DNA of 64,000 nucleotides from Powellomyces hirtus (taxonomy: Eukaryota; Chytridiomycota; Chytridiomycetes; Spizellomycetales; Powellomycetaceae): contig JAHLKG010000026.1 of assembly GCA_025526995.1 (NCBI GenBank), positions 216,001 through 280,000 of the forward strand. Reading direction: 5' to 3'. Both the position numbers and the translations under genes were made by a program. The notes beneath the pieces are model-generated. The model was given only the letters and a program-made list of their open reading frames with translations, was not told where the DNA came from and ran no database searches. Positions 21,541 to 33,700 of the stretch are shown in pieces (positions within the stretch are counted from its first letter, which is position 1; each line of letters opens with the position of its first letter).

Positions 21541-23849
21541 TTACTTGGCTTGCCGCTTGGGAGCTGCCCCAGCCGTATCTACACTACCAGATATCTGCAA
21601 CTCTTGCAATGATTCTGCCAACAGCAGGTGCGTAATGCCATCCCCATCGCTGCGGTTACTCATGTCGTTTAGTCCTACTTCCGGACCGCCGCCATATCCG
21701 CGCACACCCACACCGCCATCTCCTACCGGCCTGCGCGGTCCATCCCCACTAGAGCTACTAGAGAGTCCCGGTGGCGGACCCCGATTTGACACGGCGCTAC
21801 TCGGCGGTCGAAACCCCGCGCTCGTTCCATTTCGATATCCTCCTGACGCAGCGCCCGCTGTAGGCCACAGCTCCGCCGGTGATGGTGCATGCTGCTTATG
21901 TATGGAACGGGAGTCGGCTGGATAATAGAGGCTCGAGTTACCGGATTGGTAGCTGGCGCCTGGACCAGGGCGCGTACTACCGTAAGACCCCGCACCAGAC
22001 GGTTCGGCATATCCTCCCGAGAGATTGGTGTCCCGGAGTTGATCTCTTCCACCCGATCGAAAATGAGTTTCAGGACTGGCCAGGTACTCGTGGGCGCCCC
22101 CGCGATGATCGTTTGGCGACATCCTCGCCGGAGGGTCCCGACACACATTCGCCCACGAGTCCGCATCCGAATTGGACAATTTCGACGACAGTTTCGACGA
22201 TGGTCCACTTCGGTCCCCCTCTGTCCTCGTGCCGGCCTCGTATTCCGCCGGGTTCGGATAATAGTGAAGTGCCACCCCGTCAGAGCGCAACGACGGATAC
22301 TGTGACGTGAACGCTTGAGCTTGCGGATTCAGCCCATAGCCAGACCCGCTGGGACCGGAATACTGCTGTCTATAACTGTTGGACGGTCCGTACGTCTCTG
22401 CAGCAGGGTCGGGTATCCGCTGCTGATCACGAGGTGTTCGTTGCGGTACGCTGGCAGGCATCCCAATATGCGCTGGATATGGTACCCCATTCCAATCAAA
22501 GTACGGTGCACCCGGCGTCATCCCTTGTGGATAAGCGCCGGGCGGCGGTATAGATAGGTTCATGTAATGACTTTGATGAGATTGTGACGGATAGAGGCCA
22601 TCGTAGGATGTCGGATATTGACGAGAAATCCCGCGGCCACCTTGCGAAGCGCCAATGAAATTCCCACCAGAGTTCCCGCTCTCGGGCTGTTGATAATATG
22701 AGTGGCCAGCACCAGCATAATCGGCCATTTGCATCGGGTACGGCATGGCTGCAGGATGCATGGGATATTGCTGCGCTCTTTGCCGGGGCATCCCTTGAGG
22801 ATTTCTGGGTCTGGCAACCTGCCCTCGAGGATTCGATTTGTTCTTCGTAGGTTTGCTAACAGACGTGTTGCCAGATTGACCGGAATTTCTAGACGTACTG
22901 GACACATCCGATTCAGCATCCTCTTGAAAGATTCTCGCTCGCGCAGCTTGATAAGCAGCTTCCCGCTCTTCGATGGTTTTTGGTCCACCTCCAGTTCCGC
23001 TTTCCGATCCGCTGTCTGTGCTGGAATGTCTCGATCCTCGACCATGATGATGCTGATGCCTCTGCATGATTTTAATTGAAGGCATCGGAGCAGGGGCGAC
23101 GGCCGTCTCGTTCAGAGCAATATCTGCCAAGCGAGCCTCTGGTCTGCATTAAAGGAAGGACATGGACCAATTAGAGGGAAGATCGTGGCCGTAGCGAGGA
23201 ACAATAGCGCCTTACATTGCAGATTCGGTGGTTTTGTACAAGATGACTGCCTTTCGAGCCGAGTCGGCCACATGGACAAGATTGAAATGCACCGCAATCC
23301 GATGTATTATCAACCGCTGATATGAGTTCATATGAGGGAACTCGAGCCTCGTTTGCCTAGAATGAAACAATAAATGAGCAACATACGGGGAACATCAAGT
23401 GGCTGACGACAATGTACCTTTCATCTTTAATGAAAGACTCGCACTGATTGTCCAGCTTCAAGACAAATAAACGGTCTTTCATGCTCTGGACGGCGGTTAC
23501 GAGAATCGCATCTAGACCACTTTCATGCACTTCCTCAGTCTCTGTTTCCGGTGTTTGCCTTTCTGAGGGAACTGGTGAAGGGACGTCTCCTTCGTCTCTC
23601 GGAGACGGGAACGAGCTGTCGTCTGTTTCAGGACGCGGAGAAATGATGGAAGCCGCGATGGGTCGTTTTAAAAGTAATGGAGGATCCGGCGCCTGCGTAG
23701 CGCTCGGCGACATGTCAGTGCCCTCTGCAGTGTCTTTGATGTCACGATCAGAACTCTACAAGTAAGGCAAGGCCATTAGAAAGATATGCTCTATTGGATC
23801 GAGCCCAAAACAACCATACCTGAGAAGGAGGTACGGGAGGCATATACAT
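21541..23849 (-). CDS. R3H-SUZ domain RNA-binding protein
   Basis: Exons on the minus strand: 23820-23849, 23418-23755, 23216-23356, 21541-23143; 703 residues. The three introns are 64, 61 and 72 nt and all joins keep frame. An R3H domain (about residues 100-178) contains MKDRLFVLKL, the NSYQRLIIHRIAVHFNL core with the invariant R-x3-H, and ends IPEARLADI. A SUZ motif (EEREAAYQAARARIFQE) follows at about 228-245. The rest is a long disordered tail rich in S, G, P, Q and Y. The R3H-SUZ pair binds single-stranded nucleic acid, mostly RNA, as in R3HDM and ARPP21 proteins. A cytoplasmic mRNA-binding role is inferred. The first exon is tiny (10 codons); an internal ATG at 23713 is the alternative start. 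Confidence 0.85.
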
Positions 23850-24760
23850 GCGAGAGGCGAGAAATCAAGAAAATAAAAAGAAACAAGAGAGAGGAGGGAG
23901 AGGAAGCCAAAGTTTCGGGACGGGGTTGCTGGGTGGGGGTAGTTAATTAGGCATTATCCTAAAAGGTGTGTGTTGGGCTTAGACAAGACAAGAAGGAGGG
24001 CAGCGTAGGGAGGGATATACGGTTGCATACATACGTGCGTATTAGGCGGAGCTGTTTGGTAGCATTTGTGCGGCAGCGAGACAGGCGGCAGGTATAGGGA
24101 GGGGAGAGTGTGCTGTTGAGCGGGGATGAGCGGTGGTAGGTAGATTGACGGTGCTCGGCGGTTAATGACTGAGCAACCCACTTGGAAAAAGTGACAAGTT
24201 CCTGCAACAAAGTAGGAAGTTGCGCAGGAAGTTGCGTTTGCTGAATGGGTCACGTGATGTCTGTCGAAGCATGGAATGAATGATTGATTTTCGCCCTCCA
24301 AAAGTGACGCACCTGACGAACGAACAAACGTTTGTATCATATCGATGCAGGAGGAAAGATATTCATTTCGACAGACATGCCATGATGACTGTATCCAAGA
24401 TATCGACGCACCGATGAAGCTCTTCACGTTTGCTTGTACAGGAGAGATATCGATATTCATTTCGACAGACGGCAATTCCTGGATGTAGGCAAGGCGTTCG
24501 TTCGTCCAGCCAGATCCCTCTCGGCACGGAGACCCACGTGATCAGCGCCTGACGATTTGTTCATCCAGGCAGTGGGTTTATCTAGTCTGTCAGTCCAAAT
24601 AAAGACTAATTAAAGGCCTGGCTGACTCATCACTTAGAAGACGCGCGCTTTGGCACCTGTGCTTGTCGGGGAGAGAGGGAGAGCAATGGCTGTCAAGGAA
24701 AGTCACCCACGTTGGGTCATGCACAGCACATCCGTTTATGTTTTTGTTTTTTATTTGTTT
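23850..24760. other. Intergenic region, no gene seen
   Basis: This interval holds the upstream region of the R3H-SUZ gene and the 3' flank of HYDIN. A minus-strand open frame (23954-24475) has no recognisable domain and reads like chance sequence. The 19-20-base string gatattcatttcgacagac occurs twice, near 24357 and 24451. Nothing else was recognised. Confidence 0.5.
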
Positions 24761-27700
24761 TTACACACATCGCAGATAGTACATCCAAGTCACGCCGCTC
24801 TCCGCGTTATAAACACTAAGCTTGCCAAGTTTCGCCGCCGTGCCAGCCGGGACTTTAGCGTGAGCGGACCCCGTGTCGCGCGCGATCGGCCCACCATCGG
24901 ACTTGTCCCTTTTCTCACCACGTTCTCGGCGTGTTCCACCCACCGAGTCATCCTTGTCAGCCGACGCCGAGAATGGTTTGTATGACAGAGAAATCTGGGT
25001 CGACTTTTTGGCTCCGATGGTTTCGCCAGCCTTGACTGAAAAGCACGGATTGTCCTGCGCGCCAAAGAAAGCAAAGATGCGTTAAAAAAGATGTGCCACA
25101 ACAAAGGTGAGAGAAAAAGAAACAACCCTTACCACGCTGAATGTAAATGCCGCACTTGAATTGAATACGTTGCGAAATGGGACTATGGAGGGTGTGCCTG
25201 CCTTGACCGAGATCGGGCCTTGCGGTTTCGGCATTGTGCAGTGACCAGACAGAGGGCACACGTAGTCGCCGCCAGTGGCGGACGAGACGATGAGCTGCGT
25301 ACGTGTGTCGCCGAGGCGCGACGGCTCGTAGGTGACATCGACCGCTACTTCGATCCCGCTGTTGGTTGCAGCGGGCGCCATGACTGTCTTCTCCACTGAA
25401 AAATCTGCGCTCTCGAGTTTACATACGTATTCGGTTTTGACTTTGGCAAAGCTGATGAATCGGAACGTTTGGGTCTGATTGGTGCCTAGAGGCACCTTGA
25501 ACTGAAGGTTGTGCTCCGGGCCCGCCGGATTGGACACAAGCTTAAGGTCGTATTGGTATACACCCAGTTCGCCCGATTGCAGCGTCAAACGCGCCACCGT
25601 CTCGCGTGCTTGAACCGGTAAGAAGTCGATTGGCAACATCACTTCGGATCTGGATTCAAGAAAGAAAGGAAAGAGATCAGGTTCAGTGCCTCTGGCGTTG
25701 CAGAATTGTCGAGAAAACCAATGCGTACCTGGGCTGCACGCTCAACGTATGTGGAATAGTGATATCCGCTGAATTGCATGCTATGGTGAATGTCACAGGG
25801 ACCGAAAGCGGGTTTGTAACTGCAATTTCTTTGGTGATGCTCTGGCGCACCGTGGTCATGAGCTCGTGGGTGGCCATCACGCCGGCGGACGTGCTTCGGA
25901 AGGTAATGTTGTAGAAGGCGAATTCTTGCGTGGTCTCGTTCTTGAAAATGACCTTGAGCGTGGTCACACCCTCCTTGTACGCGTAGAACGAGAGCTTGTA
26001 GTCTTTGCTCAAGAGCGCCGGTAGGTCGAGGAATTCGTGGCCCTTGAGCACCACGCTTGGGTCTGGTTTCGCTAGCTCCCAGGTGACTTTGAGACGCTGA
26101 GGTCTCTTGAGCCAATTGACCACTGGAAGGACTTCCGTATATTGGGTTTTGGACGGCACGTCGCGTGTAATGTTGCCGGCGGGTAGTGGTTTGTCTGCCG
26201 TACCATAGAGCTTGTAGAGCATGCCCGTCCCATCAGGCAGTGGGAAAAAGACGGACCCTTCGTGGCGTCCGCCATCTCCCACGCCGATCATCTCCAACGG
26301 GGTGAATGTAACGTCGTAGCCTTTTGTTTGACCAGGCTCGATGTCTAGAACTTCGTGGCCGTTCCAGAAATCATTATCGATGGTGGGTCGTACGTGCCAG
26401 TGTGTGCTGGTCTTGTTGGTCACCGGGATGGTCTTGGTGTCCGACTGCCGCACGGCCGCCGAGAATTTGAGTATCTCGTTTTGAATTGGCGGCGGCACGC
26501 ACATGCCGCTAAGTGTGAGTGAAAGGGGTGGAATCCCGTCGACCCTACAGTGCAGGTTCTCGTATCTAATATCTGCGCTGAATTCGATCGGGTGGAACGT
26601 TATTTCCAAAGAGATTTCCATGCCGGGTGAAATGTATCCCTCTGAGGGCGATATCGCAAAGTCGGGAGCAAACTTTGCCGAGTCCCAGCGGAATGTGGTT
26701 CCAATATCCCCACAATTCTGCAGCTGGATGCGACGAGTCGCGCTGCTCTTAATGACGACTGCTCCGAACGGCAGCGTATCATTTTCTAGTTTGACCTCAA
26801 TTCCCTGACAAGCCCCAGTGATTTGCGCCAGGGGCCGAGAATAGCCAGGTGCCTCTAAAAACAGCTCTTCCGCAAAGGCCGGAATACGATTTTGAGGCCG
26901 GAAGGTGAGGTCCACGTTCATTATTCCCTTGGGTCGTAGAACGGTGACGCCAACGGGGCTGAGCTCGACCGAGTGCGCGATAAAGCTCTCGAGAGCAGAT
27001 GCGGGTCCGAATGTAAATGCCGCAGGAATGGCGCTGCGGTTGATGATCTTGATAGATTTCTGAACGACATGACCGATGCTGGCAGCGCCAAAGTGGATGG
27101 TCCGCTGCTCGGGATGGAGTGGCTCAACCCGATATTCTGTTCCTTGTCCTTTGACCGTAAAGTCGACAGTTGATAGTCCGTTGATTTCGAGCTTGATGAT
27201 CTCGCCGTAGGCCACCCCCTCTCGTGGCTGGAAGGCAATTTCAATTGTTGCTGTTTCTCCGGGAGACAATGAGCTAACTGATCTCTTCACTATGAAGGCC
27301 ATCGACTCGAATGGAAGCATCTCGAGATTGATGTCGATGACGTCGTCGTTGGTGACTTCGAGAACCGTTGAGGCGGCCATCATGCCGGGCCTGAAGATGA
27401 ACTGAGTCCCAAAGTCGTGTATTCGTTTGGAAAGTCGTAATAGAGGCTTGACGCCTGTGCCGTGAAGTGCGATATGATACACAGAGCCATTGAGGATTTG
27501 GCATGCCGCGCGGACGTCCTTCAAGTCCGTAACTTGAGTCGGTAGGAACGACACTTCGCAAAACATTTTCTCGCCCTTCTTGACGGTCCCCGAATCCGGG
27601 TGCACAGCCAAAAGGGTTCCTTTCTTTCCGCCTACGATTTTCCACATATAGTCAAGATTGAATCGCCCCGAGTTGACTATGGCAATTCGTCGGAGCCGCT

Positions 27701-30700
27701 TCTCGTTGAGCTGAACGACTCCAAAGTCTACCGTATTGGACGCACCGCTGCCCGGTAGGAACTCCACAAGCGATCCGTCTGCAAGCTCATTCTGCAGGGT
27801 ATCGTGTATCTCGTACCCTTCTCCCTTGACGTTGATCGTGAGCGGAGACGGTTTCTTGCGAACGTTGCACAGTAGGTTAAAGTTGAACATCTTTTCCGCT
27901 GATGGACAAAACGAAATCTCGATCGGGAACTCGGCGTTTGGTCCCACCATCCCCGACGTTGGATGGAACTGTAGCACCGGTTGCCCTTGGTGATTCATCT
28001 CGAAAGAGGTTTCGCTGAAAGTAAAATTGAACGGAATGGCTTCGACATTGACAAGCTTGATCATTTCCTTCACCGTTCTCCCCACAAGAACGGATTTGAA
28101 ATTTAGGCTTGGTCGATCCATGAAGATGTTTGGCTCTGACGCTTGGCCGACGAGCAGGAACGGAATTGACACTGGATGTCCAATCACTCGGAACTTCCAT
28201 AATGCTTCTTTGGTGTCCACTGTTTCCGGCGTAAACTCGAAAATCATCTCAAATTTCTTATACGACATTACTGTTCCCTTTGGCGCAAGACATTTGAACG
28301 TACGATTGTCCCCACACTCGTACGTCCATTCAAAGCTGTAGGAAATGGCCGTCGGATTCATCAAATAGAATCTTTTCGTGTTCTTGATCCTCACGCCGCA
28401 TGACGAGAGCTCGATCACTCGCGTAGTTGAGTCGAGGGCTCCTGGCACCCCCGTAATGCTTCCCTGCTCGGTACTGCGTCGCGCAAGGTATTCGCTGTCA
28501 TCGATTTCAAAGTGGCAGAATGGTCGGAGAGAGGTGCCTTGCACCCGGATGTCGAGAGGTTTATGATTGGCGGGTAGATTGGCTACCGCTGCCACAAGTC
28601 GTACCATGAAATGGCCGACGTCGAGCGGCGTGAACTTTAGCATAATGTTTGCGCTGTCGCCGGGCTCGATGCTTCCAGACTGCGGTGAGATACTGAACGG
28701 ACAGTCTTCGCTCTCGGCGTGTATAGGCTCATCCCCTTCCAGGAAGCCGAATCCGTATCTGAGACGGACTTTGCCGGTATTCCGGAGATTCATGCTATAT
28801 ACACGACTTTGATACATCAACGTTTCGCGGAACTTGACGTCCGTTACATCGCATTCAAACGTTGAGTAGTCGGCGAACGCTTTCATGAGCAATGAGCGAT
28901 CCGCCGATGGTGTGCCGATAACTTCGTGAGCAGGTTCCGGACACTGGTCGATAATTTTGCGCGGAGCTCCCATCTGGGTCGGGTCCGTCGTGACCCATCG
29001 GATGGTCTTCATGTTTGAATCCCAATCTGTATCGGGTGGCTGGCTAGTGTATCTGATCTTTGCCACTTTGACCGCGATGGGTACCCCGGTATGTTCCGTC
29101 GGTGTCTGCGCCAAGAACGACGCTGTAATGTCCTTTGTGGACTTTGGGCGGATATGGAAGTTGGCCGGTATGAACGAGAATCCTTGAGCTTCCTCGAAAC
29201 CGATACTGAGAAAATCGTTGCAGTGATTTTTGATCGCGAAAGGCACCAATTTCGATTCATTGACAAAGCAGTCCCCCAACTGCATTTCTGTCTCCGAATC
29301 TCCAGGGAGTCCTTCGAAACTCAAATCATCCACGTATCCTTCGCCCGAAATGAGAACTGAAGTGTCCTCAAAAGCATTATCAATGATGCGCACTCGTAAC
29401 TCTGCATCTTGTTTTCTGACGCTGCCCGCAAAGAATCGTATGTCGAATGTGCGACTCTCTTGAGGTCTGAACGTATGAGCGACGTTCACGGCTGGGCAGT
29501 CTATGTCCCCTGAGTCCTTGGTAATCCAATCCAGCTTTATCTTCGCTGGTATAATTCCATCGTTCCGCAAAACGAGAGGTAATGTTTGTGTTGCGCCGAT
29601 CATAAGGCGTCTGAACTGAAGCAGTGGTATTCCTTGGCTCGACTTCATGACTGGTCTTTCGACGATGATTCTTGGGAGCGTCCCTTCCCCCCTCAGCTCA
29701 AAAGACAGCATCTTGCTCTTGCCCTCACTGACGTTGTCGACCACTGCTTCAAAGATTCCCGCATATGTCTGAAGCAAGGTCGGATGAAAGGTTACAGTCA
29801 CATAGCGGCTTTCATGACTCGGAATCGAAAGCTTCTTAGGCTCTGAATCGAAAGCAAAGTCTGCCGCATCTCCTCTGGTCTTGCTGCGCGGTTTGGTCGA
29901 TACAGTCACCTCGCAGGAGACTTTCGATGGATTGGTTAGCTTGAACCGCGCTTGAGCTTGTTGTCCCGCAAGATATGGGCCAAAGGTGAAGACTCGATCG
30001 TCTTCCGCATAGTAGTTCGTTCGGGCTGAAAAGAGCTCCAGCCGTTTGCAGACCGCGTGTTCTTCGAAGATCGATGTGAAATCAGAGGTGTTGATCCCCG
30101 GTATGCAGCTTTCCCCTATAAGCCGATACTCGAGTGCATCTGGATTCTCTGATAACGACCGATCTGTGATGTCAACGGCTGCAATTTCGTCAAAGCTCCC
30201 CGGCGTATCTGAGTGAAATTCAACTACGATCGGTTGTTTCTGGCCTGCTGCGACGAATCCGCTCGTAGGAGACACTGTGAACGCCCCAAAGTTCAAGGTG
30301 TCTCCCTGTTTGGTCGGTATTTCGCGCTTGTTGACGACTTTGGATGCAGGAGGCGGGGATGTCCGTCCGCCGGCCCTGCTCGCGCGGGAGTTGGCTCTGG
30401 TCTTGCCAACAGCTTTCGTTTCCATTACAGCTGCCACCAGCTTGTAGATGGAGTACCGGAAGTCGAATTCACCTAGGTTTTCGATGATGAATTGTCGAGT
30501 TGCTTTGGTGCCGTGAACGAGGGCGCCAAAGTTAAGATCCCGAACAGGCAATATGCTGAACTTGCTGAACACAGCTCTTGCCGATAATTTGACTGGGATC
30601 ACGGCGGTGACTTCCGTGGTGGCCGGTTCAAAGAACTGGCACTTGCATGCAATACTGTCTTTGATGGTCAGCTCCCGCGAGCTTTTAAAGACAAGTTGTA

Positions 30701-33700
30701 CTTGGTATGGTTTTTCTGAAGGCTGAATGACGCCTTGTTGAGGTGACACCGTAAATAGTTCGCTTTGTTCCTTGGTGTCGAATACGAATCGATATCCAAC
30801 TTCGTATTTTCCCTTATTTCTGAGGGTACAGATCTGCTTGCCTTCTTCGTAGACTTTGATGACGCCAAAGTCAAGGCCTTCGTACCCTTTCGGGAAGTGT
30901 AGGTCCACCGCGATGTCGTAAGCTTCTGCGGTAACCAGAATTGGCACTTCTTGCACAACACCGCCAATCTTGTCGACATCGCTCACTTCCAACTTGATAG
31001 CCTTTTTGATGACTGCGGGCTTGTTCGCCTTGAAGTCTGCCGTAACAACGCATTCCTGGGCTGGATCCAGGATTCCTTCCACAACATTGATTTGAAACTC
31101 ATCGCCTAAAAGGTCCGCCCCCGCGAGCTTCCAGACAACTGGTAACAAGTTGTTGTTCTTCAATTTCAATTCACGTCGTTCGGTCTTCCCCAGCAACAGT
31201 TTATCGAAGCTGATGGCTTTCTTGTCTAATTCGACTTCAGGTTTGACTCCGATGCAGCTGAGTTTCCAACACACAGGCTCCGGATTGTCTTTGACGCACA
31301 CTACAATTGTGTCCTCGTAATGATTTGCTGCCTTCGGATAAGCCCATACTGATAGTACGTCGGATTGTCCGGCCGCAAGGTCCATGGCCGGCGGCTCGAA
31401 AAAGTAAACGTCCCCTTTAACGTCGGTCCGCAGGGAAAACGTGATCTTGGCTTCCTGCTGGCCCGCGTTGATGATGTTCAATTGCGCGCGATTCTCTGGG
31501 AACTTCTCTTGGTACTTTTCGCGCGGCTTGCTGTTGAGTAAGGGACCGAAGTCGAAAGTCCCCGTGGAGATAATGAATTCTCCGTGAACGATGATCTTGT
31601 CATCTTTGGTTCGTCGGCATTTGCTGAAAACCTTCTTGGGATCTGCGACGATGGCTGTATACTGACAGTGCCCCACACACTGTACAGCATAACGCCCTCG
31701 TGCGCCGACCAGTTCGAAGTTCAATGTTTGGTCAAATCGGCCGACCTCTTGAGATGCGAATCGCACCACCAGCTCTTTCCGTTCGTGCGGCTGTATGATC
31801 CAGCGGCTACGCTTGATGTCGTCGCGTTCTGCTTCATCGTCTACCTCCACAACGCCCTTTGGATCTTCGAGTTTGGTCACGATCCTTGATCTTCTCGGGC
31901 TTTCGTTTTTAGTGGGCGCCACTCCACTGATTCCTGCGGCAGCACTTGTTGCTGCCGTGCCGGGTACCGATCCCTCCCCGGTTGGCAGTTCATCATCGGC
32001 TTCATGGACCAGAACAGGAGTCGATAGGCTAAAGTTTTTCAACTGTGGTGGCGGCTCGGGCCGCTCTGCTGGATATTGGATCATTTGCTCAATGTACGGC
32101 GCCGGTATGCCGTCGTTCACGTCTCCGCCGTCTTCGGTTAGCTTTACGGGCGGAATGTGTTCAGCCATGGCTCTGAACACTGTTTCTTCGTCCAGGTTTG
32201 CATTGATCTCAATTAGGTACCGATTCGATCCTTCTTCCGGTACGTGGTTCTCTACTTCCGACGTTCCGCCGACGCTCAACGAGCCCGCATCAGCCGTCGC
32301 AGCATTGATCTTCGAACCTTTAGGCGCCTTCTTATCAGCGGGAGGCGCACCTCCTTGCATCCGATTGGCTGGTGTCTTGTCGCCTTCTCTGAGCAGTGCG
32401 ACGATTCCTTCGAGGGTGGAACTGTAGTTGTCCACGCGTCGATAAGTGCTCTCGTTCTGGAAGAGCTCTCCACCTTCAGCAGCCAGGGTGAATCGAGAGG
32501 ACAGATCGTCAACTCTCTCCCGGTCCATCAACTCTCCGGCCTCGCTTCGAGCTCGGTCTGATCCTTTCTCCGGGCGGTCCAGGGCATGTCGCTTGACTAG
32601 TTTCGGGGACATGGCACCCGTCTTGAGTATTTCTGCCGGTGCAACTGATACCGAGGAACCTCGTAGCCGATTCATATCGGAGCGGATCATGGGAGATGGA
32701 GCTGACTTCTCAATTTTTTCCGAAGTCGGTAATCTTGTGTTTAATTGCGGGCGCCCTTTCTTTTTGGCGCGCGTCCGTTCTTCTTCAGCCTTGCGTTCGT
32801 TGAGCCGCACGGCGAGTTCTTCCTCCCAGAGCCTTCGCTCTTGTTTCTTGCGGTTGAGCTGCTCCTTTAGCAGTCTCCTATGTTTCGAGATCATCTTGTC
32901 GTACTTGTCTTTCTCGATCTCGCTCATGGCGTCGTATTCCTGTTCGGTGACTTCTTGAACAGGAACGAGATCTGCGTCCTTTTCTACGCGCAGTCTCTGT
33001 GAATTCGCTTCGCGGTCCCGTATGTGAAGCGCGTCTGCTGTCAAGTTAAAGAAAAGGGGACGTCTCCCCCTCTCTGGCAAAGCTCGCAGCAGAGCGCGCA
33101 GGATCACCGTGGTATTGCCGTATTTGCTCTCGAGGCCGTCCACAACGATGCCGCGCATACAATCCTCCATCTGAGTTCTGGTCTTGAGGATTTCAATGAG
33201 CGTGTCCTCTGGAAGCGATGTTTGTGAATCAAAAGCGTCATGATATTCTCCATGGCCAGATTGTTCGTTATCTTGATGGGCATGGCCGGTCGACGAATGG
33301 CCGTGTGATTCCTCTGAATCGGCTTGGTTTTGACCTTGACTCTGTAGACCTCGGTTGGCGACCCCCATCGCCGTTCCGTGGGTCTGACCAGGTTCAATGA
33401 TCTTGGTCAATCCGTTATCGGGGTGTGCACCATGTTGCTCTGACTTGGCATGAGCGTCGATGGCTTCGTCGATATGTATGTATGCAAAAGAATAGGTTTT
33501 GGAGATGCGCCGCGCTTGAGATCGCCGTCCTGAATATGGCGGTCCGTGAAGAATGATGCTGATGGCCTGCTCCTCTGCCGCAGTGGGAACAGGTTGTTCG
33601 TACAAGGTCGATGGTACTGGTACCACCGGCACCTGCGATGGGATAGGAAGAATGGAATACGATCGCCCCCGCGTCGTTCCCATATTCCCTCCACCCAGCA

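Noticed and set aside
23954..24475. 173-codon minus-strand open frame
   Set aside because: No domain, no plausible exon pattern, and composition like the flanking non-coding DNA.
31795..32958. Plus-strand frames of 170-210 codons opposite HYDIN
   Set aside because: Antisense shadows of a GC-rich coding exon; no recognisable domain.
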